Below are positions 1-7,991 of a DNA stretch of 64,000 bases, one piece after another. Numbering within the stretch: the stretch's first letter is position 1; each line of letters begins with the position of its first letter. The DNA comes from CAYZMS01 sp964479625 (GTDB lineage: Bacteria; Bacteroidota; Bacteroidia; Chitinophagales; Saprospiraceae). The position numbers and the translations under genes were made by a program. The DNA lies in NCBI GenBank assembly GCA_964479625.1, contig CAYZMS010000021.1, positions 1 through 64,000 on the forward strand, read 5' to 3'. The notes under the pieces were generated by a model, which was not told where the DNA came from, did no database searches, and was given only the letters and a program-made list of their open reading frames with translations.

Positions 1-53
1 GTTTTGCTTTAAAATTAAGCTAAATTTTATTTAGTTATTGCCCGGAAGAGGAA

Positions 54-953
54 TTAATCCTTAAACAGATCGGGCCGGTTGTAGTGCCCGACCGGGTCAA
101 AGTCCATTTTACCTTTTATGACCAGATCGGGATCCATGGAAGCGGTCAAAATGCCTTCTTCTTCCCATAAAGGCCCGGTAATTACCTCTCCTAAAGGATT
201 AACAATTATGCTCCCTCCCCGGCTCAGGAATTCCGACCAATCTGCCACTTCTTCCTGTAGATGGGGTGGATAGCTCGATTTACGGACCACCTGGTTACAT
301 CCGAGAACGTAACAACGCCCTTCGCAGGCAATGTGACGCATACTGGCCGTCCAACTGGACCGCTCATCAGCGGTAGGAGCAAAGTAGATATCCACTCCCT
401 GGCGGTATAGCTCCATACGGGCCAGGGGCATGTAATTTTCCCAGCAGATCAATCCACCCATTCGACCAAAGGGAGTTAGTAAAACGTCCAGATCGTTGCC
501 TTTGCCCTCTCCCCAGATGATTCGTTCTGCGGCTGTGGGTTTCAGCTTTCGGTGACGCTGCAGCAAACTACCATCCGGTCCGAAGTACAGCAGGGTACAA
601 TAGAGGCTTCCTCCAAGGGGCTCGCGTTCGGTGACACCAATGATCAGGTAGAGGTCAAGCCGTCGGGCAATAGCACCCAATTCGTCACAAATGGGCCCTG
701 GTACTTCAACCGAATTTTTCCAATATTCGAGCCAGACAGCTCGTCCTTCGGGTTTTCGTTTTCCCACTACGGTCCCAAAGCTGAGCCCGCGAGGGTATGC
801 CGGGATAAAAGACTCCGGGAATAGGACGATCCTGGCATTGGCGGCGGCTGCCTTTTCGCTCCATTCTGCTACCTTCTTCAGACATTCATAGGCATTAAAA
901 AAAACCGGTTCAGCCTGGACTACAGCTACGGGTATTGATTCCATTTTCACCAT
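54..953 (-). CDS. Nitrilase-family carbon-nitrogen hydrolase
   Basis: A 299-residue protein of the nitrilase superfamily, which hydrolyses nitriles or amides to acids in the cytosol. The Glu-Lys-Cys catalytic set is visible: Glu47 in LFPESF, the lysine pair in HRKLKPT (136/138) and Cys170 in GLICWEN. The HRKLKPTAAER stretch resembles true nitrilases more than amidases, but the substrate cannot be read from sequence. It starts inside the 3' end of the flavin-reductase gene (overlap 44 bp from the first ATG, 35 bp from the ATG at 944), so the two are probably translationally coupled. I kept the first ATG; MESIPVA at 944 is equally possible. Confidence 0.9.
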   Translation of the reverse strand: MVKMESIPVAVVQAEPVFFNAYECLKKVAEWSEKAAAANARIVLFPESFIPAYPRGLSFGTVVGKRKPEGRAVWLEYWKNSVEVPGPICDELGAIARRLDLYLIIGVTEREPLGGSLYCTLLYFGPDGSLLQRHRKLKPTAAERIIWGEGKGNDLDVLLTPFGRMGGLICWENYMPLARMELYRQGVDIYFAPTADERSSWTASMRHIACEGRCYVLGCNQVVRKSSYPPHLQEEVADWSEFLSRGGSIIVNPLGEVITGPLWEEEGILTASMDPDLVIKGKMDFDPVGHYNRPDLFKD

Positions 954-1584
954 TCATGAAAAATTGATCAGGGCGAGCATATGGCAAACGGCCCAGAGGC
1001 TCTACCCTGTAATAAGCATCCAATCCGCTGACGGCAATGGTGTGAAACGCTTCCAGGTTTAAATGTCCCTCTTTCGAAACTGCTCCTTCGGGAAGCCGAA
1101 TCTCCACCGCTCGCCCGATAATCAGGATCGTCCCGTTGGCCTTAATATGATGTTCTTCTTCGAATTGGAGACCGATCCTGATAAAACTCTCCTGTACATA
1201 AGGAGCGGGATGTGTTTCTGAAATAAAAGGCGTAAGCCCGGTTGCTTCAAACTCGGAGGTACCTTCCGGGTATTTGGCGGAGCATTGGTGTGCCTGGACA
1301 TGTATTGCTTCATGTACCAGATTTATTGTATAAAAACCGGAGGCCTTAATGTTGGCATAGGTATGTCTCGGGACGGTCAGCGGGCGCATAATGAACCCTA
1401 GCAAGGCCGGATCTGATCCTATATGGACGATTGAGTTGAATAGTGCCAGGTTTGTAATTCCCTCCTGGGAAATGGTCCCGATCAGGTTAGCGCTTTTCAA
1501 ACCAGAAACCGCATTGAAAAAATTTAAGCGGGGAATGCGCTCCATATTTTTCAGTTGGGTAGCGGATAGTACAGTTTCTTTCAT
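910..1584 (-). CDS. Flavin reductase-like, FMN-binding protein
   Basis: A 224-residue flavin reductase-like protein of the split-barrel FMN-binding fold. Typical features are the early segment AVSGLKSANLIGTIS, the following LALFNSIVHIGSDPALLGFIMRP strand pair, and the HTYANIKASGFYTINLV segment where this family contacts FMN. Such proteins either reduce flavin with NAD(P)H for a partner oxygenase or act as flavin-binding oxidoreductases. No oxygenase is encoded next to it. It is the first gene of a two-gene unit with the overlapping nitrilase, so a linked role in nitrogen-compound metabolism is possible but unproven. The 197 bp upstream separate it from a divergent lipoprotein gene. Confidence 0.88.
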   Translation of the reverse strand: MKETVLSATQLKNMERIPRLNFFNAVSGLKSANLIGTISQEGITNLALFNSIVHIGSDPALLGFIMRPLTVPRHTYANIKASGFYTINLVHEAIHVQAHQCSAKYPEGTSEFEATGLTPFISETHPAPYVQESFIRIGLQFEEEHHIKANGTILIIGRAVEIRLPEGAVSKEGHLNLEAFHTIAVSGLDAYYRVEPLGRLPYARPDQFFMNGENGINTRSCSPG

Positions 1585-1781
1585 GGATAATGTTTGAACA
1601 AGGAAAAATAGCTATTGTAACAACCTCGCGCCAAAATATAGGTTGATTTTCCGTTTAATCTTCTCCCATTGGATAATTAAACGGAAAACTTTTTTTATTT
1701 GTGATTCGAAAAGGCAATTGCCTGTTAAGGCAGCCATGGGGCTAGCCTATTACATTCGAAAACGAAATACCTACCAAACCC

Positions 1782-2825
1782 ATGCATGATTTGCTCCTCT
1801 TACTTCCCCTTTTAGGCGCCATCCTTTTTACAGGATGCGGAGGCAAACAATACCCCTATCCTGAACAACCGGAAAAGTCATCGACAGATCAGGTTATTGA
1901 ATCCACCTACCGCATCCAAACCCTGGAGCAGGAAGCTGATTATGAGGGTCCGGTGGTGACAACCCTGTACCATCTGCCGGCGAAGGATTCCACCGTCCAA
2001 CGGGCTGTTTTGCACGTACACGGCTGGGGAGAGTATTTTTTTCAACCACACCTTGGTACCTGGTTTGCCGAACGAGGGTATAATTTCTATGCCATTGACC
2101 TGCGAAAAGCAGGCCGTTCCTGGCTTCCCCACCAAAAACCCCACATGATCAGAGATCATTCGGAATACTTTGAAGATCTCGATGCTGCCCTTCGGGTTAT
2201 AAAAGAGGAAGACGACAATGAAGCCGTAATATTGCTGGGCCATTCCAACGGAGGATTGTTGAGTAGTTTGTATTGTGCAGCGGGAGCGCAGCGGGAGTAT
2301 GTAGATGCCCTGATCCTGAACTCCCCCTTTCTCGAATTTGCCGTATCCAAAGGAGAACGGCGGCTTATACGGATGGTAAGCACGGTTGGAGGTCTTGCTC
2401 CGGGAGCTATCGCCAATCAATCGAACGATAGTCTGTACAGCAGGACGCTACACGCTGATTTCGAAGGGGAGTGGGCTTATTCTCTCGACTGGAAACCCTT
2501 AGTTGGTTTTCCGGTATATGTCGGTTTTATCGCCTCCTCTCATCGGGCTCATAAACGAGTGAAGAAGGGGCTCGACCTGAGTTTACCGGTTTTGGTCATG
2601 CACTCAGACAGCAGTTATCTGGGGGATGAAATGACTGCTGAGGCCTTTTCTACCGATACCGTATTGGATGTCGACAGCCTCAGAGCATTAGCCCCCAAGC
2701 TTGGCGATCAGGTCGATCGGATGGAAATACAGGACTGCTTGCACGACCTTTTCCTTTCTCAGCAGGAGGCCCGGGATCTGGCCTTTCGGCGCATGGAAAC
2801 CTGGCTGAATTTATTAAATCTATAA
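1782..2825 (+). CDS. Alpha/beta hydrolase lipoprotein (S33/lysophospholipase-like)
   Basis: A 347-residue alpha/beta hydrolase. The N-terminus is a lipoprotein signal: a leucine-rich core followed by the lipobox LFTGC, so the mature protein should be membrane-anchored outside the cytoplasm. The hydrolase core shows VLHVHGWGEYF (oxyanion region), AIDLRKAGRS and the nucleophile elbow GHSNGG, and ends with a probable catalytic His in DCLHDLFLS. This layout matches the serine aminopeptidase/monoglyceride lipase group (PF12146). The substrate is unknown; lipid or short ester is likely. Its 3' end overlaps that of parC by 6 bp, convergently. Confidence 0.85.
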   Translation: MHDLLLLLPLLGAILFTGCGGKQYPYPEQPEKSSTDQVIESTYRIQTLEQEADYEGPVVTTLYHLPAKDSTVQRAVLHVHGWGEYFFQPHLGTWFAERGYNFYAIDLRKAGRSWLPHQKPHMIRDHSEYFEDLDAALRVIKEEDDNEAVILLGHSNGGLLSSLYCAAGAQREYVDALILNSPFLEFAVSKGERRLIRMVSTVGGLAPGAIANQSNDSLYSRTLHADFEGEWAYSLDWKPLVGFPVYVGFIASSHRAHKRVKKGLDLSLPVLVMHSDSSYLGDEMTAEAFSTDTVLDVDSLRALAPKLGDQVDRMEIQDCLHDLFLSQQEARDLAFRRMETWLNLLNL

Positions 2826-5408
2826 GTCGAATTCTAGCGTGTCTCCTGCCTGGTACCCGTCTTTTTCCTTCTCGAAGCCAGAAGCCTTCTGGACTTCCGT
2901 TACCTTGATAAGCTTGTACTCGCTTAGTTTATTGCCCATTGCTTTCCAGCCTTTGACGTCGATGAACTCCTCTAAATCGACCGATTCTTCCTTCGCCTGA
3001 CCTTTCACCCGGTATTTGTATTCGATTTTTGGGGCGGCTCCCACCTTGATGAATAGCAGTTTCGTAGAACGATGATCCGTTAAAAACTGGAAGGTCTGGT
3101 TTAGGGAAGAGGTCTCTATTTGGAAGCGCTTGGCCAGTGTTATCCCCTTTTCTCCCTCGTAGTAAACTACGTTGATCACAGCCTCGGGGTCGAACTTTCC
3201 GATATGGGCGATCTGATCAGCCGGGAAGCGTCGGTTTTGATCCAGTTCGCACATTTCATAGTTCCCATTCCTGTATATGACCAGGATGAGGTCCCCGGTA
3301 TCGAAGGCTCCCAGGTATTGTCCGCGCTCGTCAGTATTAAGCCGACCACTGACTTCATCCATCCAGACCTTTATGGCACCTAGGGTCGATTTCCCAACTT
3401 CCTTTAATTCAATCTTTCGGATAGGGTATTTGGTAAGGATATTGCCCTGGGCGCTTCTGCCTTTAATGGCCAGGTCACCAAAATCAAAATCAAATATTTT
3501 CTTCTTGGCTGCACAACCCTGTGTTAACCTGATGGTTACGATCTCTGCTTCCCCATTAGGATTGGCGGAAAAATAAAGGCAACGGGAGCCCTTGTTGCCT
3601 TTGGTAAGGTCGTAGTCCCGCTCCCGGGTCACGGAGGTGACATTAAAGCGCTTGACATAGGTCTTGCCGCTTTTGGCATCTACATAGGCCATGTTGTAGG
3701 TCGTACGCTCGTCATTCCTCTTCCAGACGTCTACATGAATGATATCATTACCGACAAAGATCTTATCTGAAATGCGATTGACCTGAAAGGTCCCATCTTT
3801 TCGAAAAGTAATGATATCATCAATATCTGAACAATCGCAGACCTCCTCGGCACCCTTAAGGCTGTGTCCGATAAAACCTTCATTGCGATTGACATATAGT
3901 TTGGCATTGTTGGCGACTACCTCAGTTATTTGTATATTCTCGAAAGAAGTTATTTCGGTAAGGCGGTCGCGGCCTACTCCATATTTTTCCAGCAACCTTT
4001 GGAAATAGGCGATAGTATACTCGGTAAGGTGTTCCAGGTCGTGCTGCACCTGGGCCAGTTCATCTTTCAGGCGGGCCAGTAATTCATCTGCTTTGAAGGC
4101 GTTATATTTCGAAATGCGTTTGATGCGGATCTCTGTTAGTTTAATCAGGTCATCTTCGGTTATTTCCCGCATCAGGCGCAGGCGACCGTCTCCTGCCTGG
4201 GGAGGATCGGAAGGAACGGCGACATAAATTCTCAATTCCTGATCTATGGTAGCCAGAGCTTCCTCGTAGGATTCGCTTTGTTCGATTTTCCGGTAAATGC
4301 GCTTTTCGATAAACACCTTTTCCAGGGAGGCCATATGCCATTTCTGGCGAAGTTCTGCCTGTTTGATGAGTAACTCCTGCCGGAGCAGTTCCTTTGTTTG
4401 GAAGGTGGAAAGGCGAAGGATCTCCTCCACGGTAGTGAAATGGGGCTTATCCTCAATAATGACACAGGCGTTAGGGGCAATGGAGATCTCACAATGGGTA
4501 AATGCATAAAGGGCATCTATGGCTACATCGGGCGAAACTCCCGGGGCCAGGTCGATCTGAACCTCCACCTCCTGGGCGGTATTGTCGGTGACCTTTTTGA
4601 TCTTGATCTTGCCTTTGTCGTTAGCCTTTATGATCGAATCGATCAGGACGCCGGTCGTAATGCCGTAGGGTAATTCCCGAACGATGAGGGTGTTTTTATC
4701 CACTTTTTCGATTCGGGCCCGGACTTTTACCCGTCCTCCGCGGCGGCCGTTCTGATAGTCGGAGACATCTATCATGCCGGCGGTGGGAAAGTCGGGATAA
4801 ATCTTGACCTTTTTATCCTCTAGGATCTTAATGGATGCCTGAATAAGCTCCTTAAAATTGTGGGGTAGTAACTTGGTAGACAGCCCAACAGCAATACCTT
4901 CTCCCCCCTGGGCCAGCAAAAGGGGAAATTTCATGGGCAGGGCTATGGGTTCGTTCTTTCGACCGTCATAGGTAACCTGCCAGTCGGTGGTCTGGGGATT
5001 AAAGGCCACCTCCAGGGCGAATTTGGTTAATCGCGCCTCAATATACCGGGCTGCAGCAGAGCGGTCTCCGGTAAGAATATTGCCCCAGTTCCCCTGGGTG
5101 TCAATGAGCAAATCTTTTTGACCCAACTGAACAAGGGCATCTCCAATGGCGGCATCCCCGTGGGGATGGTACTGCATCGTTTGACCAATGATATTGGCTA
5201 CCTTGTGATAGCGGCCGTCGTCCATCTCTTTCATAGCGTGCAGGATGCGGCGCTGTACAGGCTTCAATCCATCATTTACCCCCGGTACGGCACGCTCTAA
5301 AATCACATAGGAGGCGTAGTCCAGAAAATAATCTTCATACATTCCCTGAAGGGTGATGATGTTTTCGGAACCATTGGGCGAAGGGCTTTTTGTCTCACTC
5401 ATAATCAA
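2820..5408 (-). CDS. parC: DNA topoisomerase IV subunit A
   Basis: The 862-residue DNA-cleaving subunit of topoisomerase IV, which decatenates daughter chromosomes with ParE. The N-terminal breakage-reunion domain has DGLKPVQRRILHAMKEM, the HPHGDAAIGDAL region and the active-site tyrosine Tyr122 in AARYIEARL. The short N-terminus and WGNILTGDRSAAARYIEA are typical of Bacteroidota ParC rather than GyrA. A C-terminal wrapping region follows a long coiled-coil stretch (about 420-480). The residue aligned with E. coli ParC Ser80 is alanine here (Ala86). parE is not adjacent, whereas the two are often paired. The start is ATG 5408, or MSETK at 5402. Confidence 0.93.
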   Translation of the reverse strand: MIMSETKSPSPNGSENIITLQGMYEDYFLDYASYVILERAVPGVNDGLKPVQRRILHAMKEMDDGRYHKVANIIGQTMQYHPHGDAAIGDALVQLGQKDLLIDTQGNWGNILTGDRSAAARYIEARLTKFALEVAFNPQTTDWQVTYDGRKNEPIALPMKFPLLLAQGGEGIAVGLSTKLLPHNFKELIQASIKILEDKKVKIYPDFPTAGMIDVSDYQNGRRGGRVKVRARIEKVDKNTLIVRELPYGITTGVLIDSIIKANDKGKIKIKKVTDNTAQEVEVQIDLAPGVSPDVAIDALYAFTHCEISIAPNACVIIEDKPHFTTVEEILRLSTFQTKELLRQELLIKQAELRQKWHMASLEKVFIEKRIYRKIEQSESYEEALATIDQELRIYVAVPSDPPQAGDGRLRLMREITEDDLIKLTEIRIKRISKYNAFKADELLARLKDELAQVQHDLEHLTEYTIAYFQRLLEKYGVGRDRLTEITSFENIQITEVVANNAKLYVNRNEGFIGHSLKGAEEVCDCSDIDDIITFRKDGTFQVNRISDKIFVGNDIIHVDVWKRNDERTTYNMAYVDAKSGKTYVKRFNVTSVTRERDYDLTKGNKGSRCLYFSANPNGEAEIVTIRLTQGCAAKKKIFDFDFGDLAIKGRSAQGNILTKYPIRKIELKEVGKSTLGAIKVWMDEVSGRLNTDERGQYLGAFDTGDLILVIYRNGNYEMCELDQNRRFPADQIAHIGKFDPEAVINVVYYEGEKGITLAKRFQIETSSLNQTFQFLTDHRSTKLLFIKVGAAPKIEYKYRVKGQAKEESVDLEEFIDVKGWKAMGNKLSEYKLIKVTEVQKASGFEKEKDGYQAGDTLEFDL

Positions 5409-5948
5409 CTGTAGTCGAAAGAAGGCTGTCTATCAATAGTTCAACTTTTTTAAGCCCTCAAAAATAAGCAATTCAGTGGGATTTTTAAAATAAATTGTTT
5501 TAATAGCTGGCCAACGAATGAACTGATGGATCGGCGAGCGAGTGCATTACCAAATCAAAGCATGCTGGACTAAATGTCTATTGAAGTCGTAAACCATTCG
5601 TTTGAAGGGCTTGGTTTTGAGATATTGTAGGAAGGAAGGTAATTTACTGGGTAAGCAGAGCTCCCCTATTAAGGGAATAATAAAAGCATAGCCCTGCGGA
5701 GGTGTACAAGTGGACTTGTGATCGGGTCAACTTCCCGCCCCAAACAGACCTAAGGAATATGCTAGATTCAGTACTTAAAGTTCAGGAGGTCTCTCGAAAC
5801 TATAATTATCATTCAACATGCAATCTTTCCCACAAGCAGCATTCTTCGACTTTAGGGCGTTTTACATTTACGCGTCGTGCAGTTAACATTCCAGGAATTG
5901 CGATTGTTATTCCCATGGAAATCGGTTAACTTTCGCTAAATTTAATTA
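5409..5948. other. 540-bp intergenic region, no gene recognised
   Basis: Divergent intergenic region between parC and the ECF sigma gene. It should carry both promoters. An open frame at 5702-5929 has no recognisable start context and an amino-acid composition unlike a real protein, so I do not call it. A small perfect inverted repeat (ACAAGT, 2-bp spacer, ACTTGT at 5706-5719) is present. I see no RNA gene, riboswitch or terminator. Confidence 0.5.
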
Positions 5949-6515
5949 ATGGAGATCGCGCTGCCGGCAGAATATAACGAACGGGAGGTTATCCGCGCTT
6001 GTGTGCGTAAGGAGCGGTGGGCCCAACAATTGCTCTACGAGCAATACTATAGCTCCATGATGGGGGTATGTTTGCGTTATGCCAACAGCAAAGATGATGC
6101 TTTGGATATTCTGCAGGAAGGCTTTATGAAAGTCTTTCGACACATTAGCAAGTATCAACCGGGCACTAGCCTGTCGGCCTGGATGAGACGCATCATGGTA
6201 AACACCGCCATTGATTTTTATCGGAAATCCATTCGCAGGCGTACAGAGGATATTGAACAGGCGCACGACCTAAGTATTAAAGAGGCAGATGCCATCAGCC
6301 GCTGTACTGAACAGGAAATCCTGGAGGCAATACAACAGCTGACCTCCGCCTATCGTACGGTTTTCAATCTATATGTGATCGAAGGGTATTCGCACAAAGA
6401 GATCGCTGAGGTGTTGAATATTACGGAAAGCACCTCTCGCTCTAACCTGGTAAAAGCAAGAACTAAACTAAAAGAAATACTGAGCGCGCGCAGTAGCCGC
6501 TATGGAAAAAAATAA
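5949..6515 (+). CDS. ECF-type RNA polymerase sigma factor
   Basis: A 188-residue sigma-70 factor of the extracytoplasmic-function class. Region 2 is seen in ALDILQEGFMKVFRHISKY followed by SLSAWMRRIMVNTAIDFYRK, where the WMRRIMVNTAID stretch matches the core-binding/-10 helix. Region 4 is near the C-terminus: AYRTVFNLYVIEGYSHKEIAEVLN then the DNA-recognition helix TESTSRSNLVKARTKLKEIL. The next gene starts 14 bp before this one ends, so the two are translationally coupled, as is usual for a sigma factor and its regulator. The target genes are unknown. Confidence 0.92.
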   Translation: MEIALPAEYNEREVIRACVRKERWAQQLLYEQYYSSMMGVCLRYANSKDDALDILQEGFMKVFRHISKYQPGTSLSAWMRRIMVNTAIDFYRKSIRRRTEDIEQAHDLSIKEADAISRCTEQEILEAIQQLTSAYRTVFNLYVIEGYSHKEIAEVLNITESTSRSNLVKARTKLKEILSARSSRYGKK

Positions 6516-7902
6516 ATTGGACCATATCATCCGGACTAAGCTGGAGGGCTTCCAGCCGCCTTTCCATCCTGAACATTGGGAGGCCTTGTCTTCTCGTTTG
6601 GATGGGGGAGGAAGTCCTGCAAGTGATGATGCCTCCATGGATCAATTGATCTTTCAAAAACTACATAAATTCGAACCCGCAACTGCGTCTCCAAAAGGGT
6701 GGGCTCAGATGGCTGCCCGGCTTGATGAAGAGTATGGAACTCTTGAGACTCTTTATCGCCATAAGGCTATGGAGGGGTTCCTTCTCCTTTTCGGTTTGTT
6801 GTTGTTTGTGCTTCTCACTCCACCGGATTCCTTCCCCACGGCTGTTCAACGGCCCTTTCCCCTCCCGGAACGCACGGAGTTCACTCCGGTAAGCCCTTTG
6901 CCCACCCAACAACTCGATGTAGTAGAGTGCAGGAAGGAAGAAAACCTCCAACCACTTACTCCTCAGAGCCTGTTTAAACTGCCCGAACAAGAAGGTGGGC
7001 CGACTTCCCCGGAAGAGCACGCTGAACATCTATTCCCGGAAGAAAACGAAGCCTTGAGCCCTTCATTCGATCACGGAGGTCCTGTGAAAGAAGAACAAAA
7101 GACCAAAGCATATCCTGATCTGCATGTGAGCATGCTGGACCGAATCGACCAGTCACTGCTTGTAACTCCTGCTGAGGAAGTGATCGGTTTGGCAAAAAGC
7201 CCAAAGTCGAATGGGACTGACTGGAACCTGAGTATGTTCGGAGCGGCGGATGTCAACCTGGTCATGACACCACCCAACGCAGATTATAAGGTTCGAGCAT
7301 CGAACCGCCTTTCATACGGGTACGGAGCCGGTTTGAGTGTGGGGCTAGCAACTAACAGTGGCTGGGAGTTTGGTGCCGGGCTGGTGTATACTGCTAAACA
7401 ATATCGCCCACAACAAAATATCATCCTAAGTGGTAGCCTGACGGAAGGAGGTTTCACTGGCGAACAATTAAATGGGTTTGAATTCAATATGATCAACATT
7501 CCCCTTTACTTGCGCCGGAACCTGATCGACGATAGCAAGTGGCGCGTCTATGGAGTGGCCGGAGCTTCCCTGCAGGTCGCCTATGAGGCTACCTATTTTG
7601 TTGGTGCTCCCAATCCAAAGAACCTACCCAATGGTCAGGAGTTGCGACGTACCCCTGCCGCTGACTCCCGCATCGATAATATTTCCGGCTTCTTTCAGGG
7701 GGGCTCTTTCAGTGAAAATAGCTACCTGACCGCCAACCTGAGCCTAGGCCTGGAGCGGAGCTTTGACCAGCGCTGGAGCCTATTCCTGCAACCCACTTAT
7801 CAACATTCCTTCGGTTACTTCTCCGCCGGCCTCGGGCCCCATCGCGATCGAATAAATACCATGTCGATCATGTCGGGCGTGCGCGTGCGCCTGCAGGAGT
7901 AA
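6502..7902 (+). CDS. Membrane-anchored outer-membrane barrel-like protein, putative anti-sigma partner
   Basis: A 466-residue protein encoded overlapping the ECF sigma gene by 14 bp. It has no signal peptide. Residues 1-90 are soluble and contain two diverged copies of a roughly 29-residue motif (6-34 and 47-75; both have KL..F.P...P..W......RLD). One hydrophobic segment follows (about 91-107), then a proline/glutamate-rich linker to about 225, then a C-terminal region rich in alternating aromatic strands typical of PorT-like 8-strand barrels (from about FGAADVNL to the end). By position and topology the N-terminal part may bind the sigma factor on the cytoplasmic side. A protein with both an inner-membrane anchor and a barrel-like domain is odd, and the C-terminal domain may be a soluble periplasmic barrel. 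Confidence 0.75.
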   Translation: MEKNKLDHIIRTKLEGFQPPFHPEHWEALSSRLDGGGSPASDDASMDQLIFQKLHKFEPATASPKGWAQMAARLDEEYGTLETLYRHKAMEGFLLLFGLLLFVLLTPPDSFPTAVQRPFPLPERTEFTPVSPLPTQQLDVVECRKEENLQPLTPQSLFKLPEQEGGPTSPEEHAEHLFPEENEALSPSFDHGGPVKEEQKTKAYPDLHVSMLDRIDQSLLVTPAEEVIGLAKSPKSNGTDWNLSMFGAADVNLVMTPPNADYKVRASNRLSYGYGAGLSVGLATNSGWEFGAGLVYTAKQYRPQQNIILSGSLTEGGFTGEQLNGFEFNMINIPLYLRRNLIDDSKWRVYGVAGASLQVAYEATYFVGAPNPKNLPNGQELRRTPAADSRIDNISGFFQGGSFSENSYLTANLSLGLERSFDQRWSLFLQPTYQHSFGYFSAGLGPHRDRINTMSIMSGVRVRLQE

Positions 7903-7991
7903 AAGCATTCCTGCTAGGGTTCTCAAAATCTTCCAATTGGTACGAACAGATGGAACTGCAATAGCTTAGCGAATAAGCCCAGGCCAGTTTT

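Noticed and set aside
1878..2420. 180-residue open frame antisense to the lipoprotein hydrolase
   Set aside because: Lies wholly opposite a clear gene with GHSNGG and a lipobox; it is a shadow frame.
5702..5929. 75-residue open frame upstream of the sigma gene
   Set aside because: No start context, unusual composition and no recognisable motif; probably a chance frame in a divergent promoter region.
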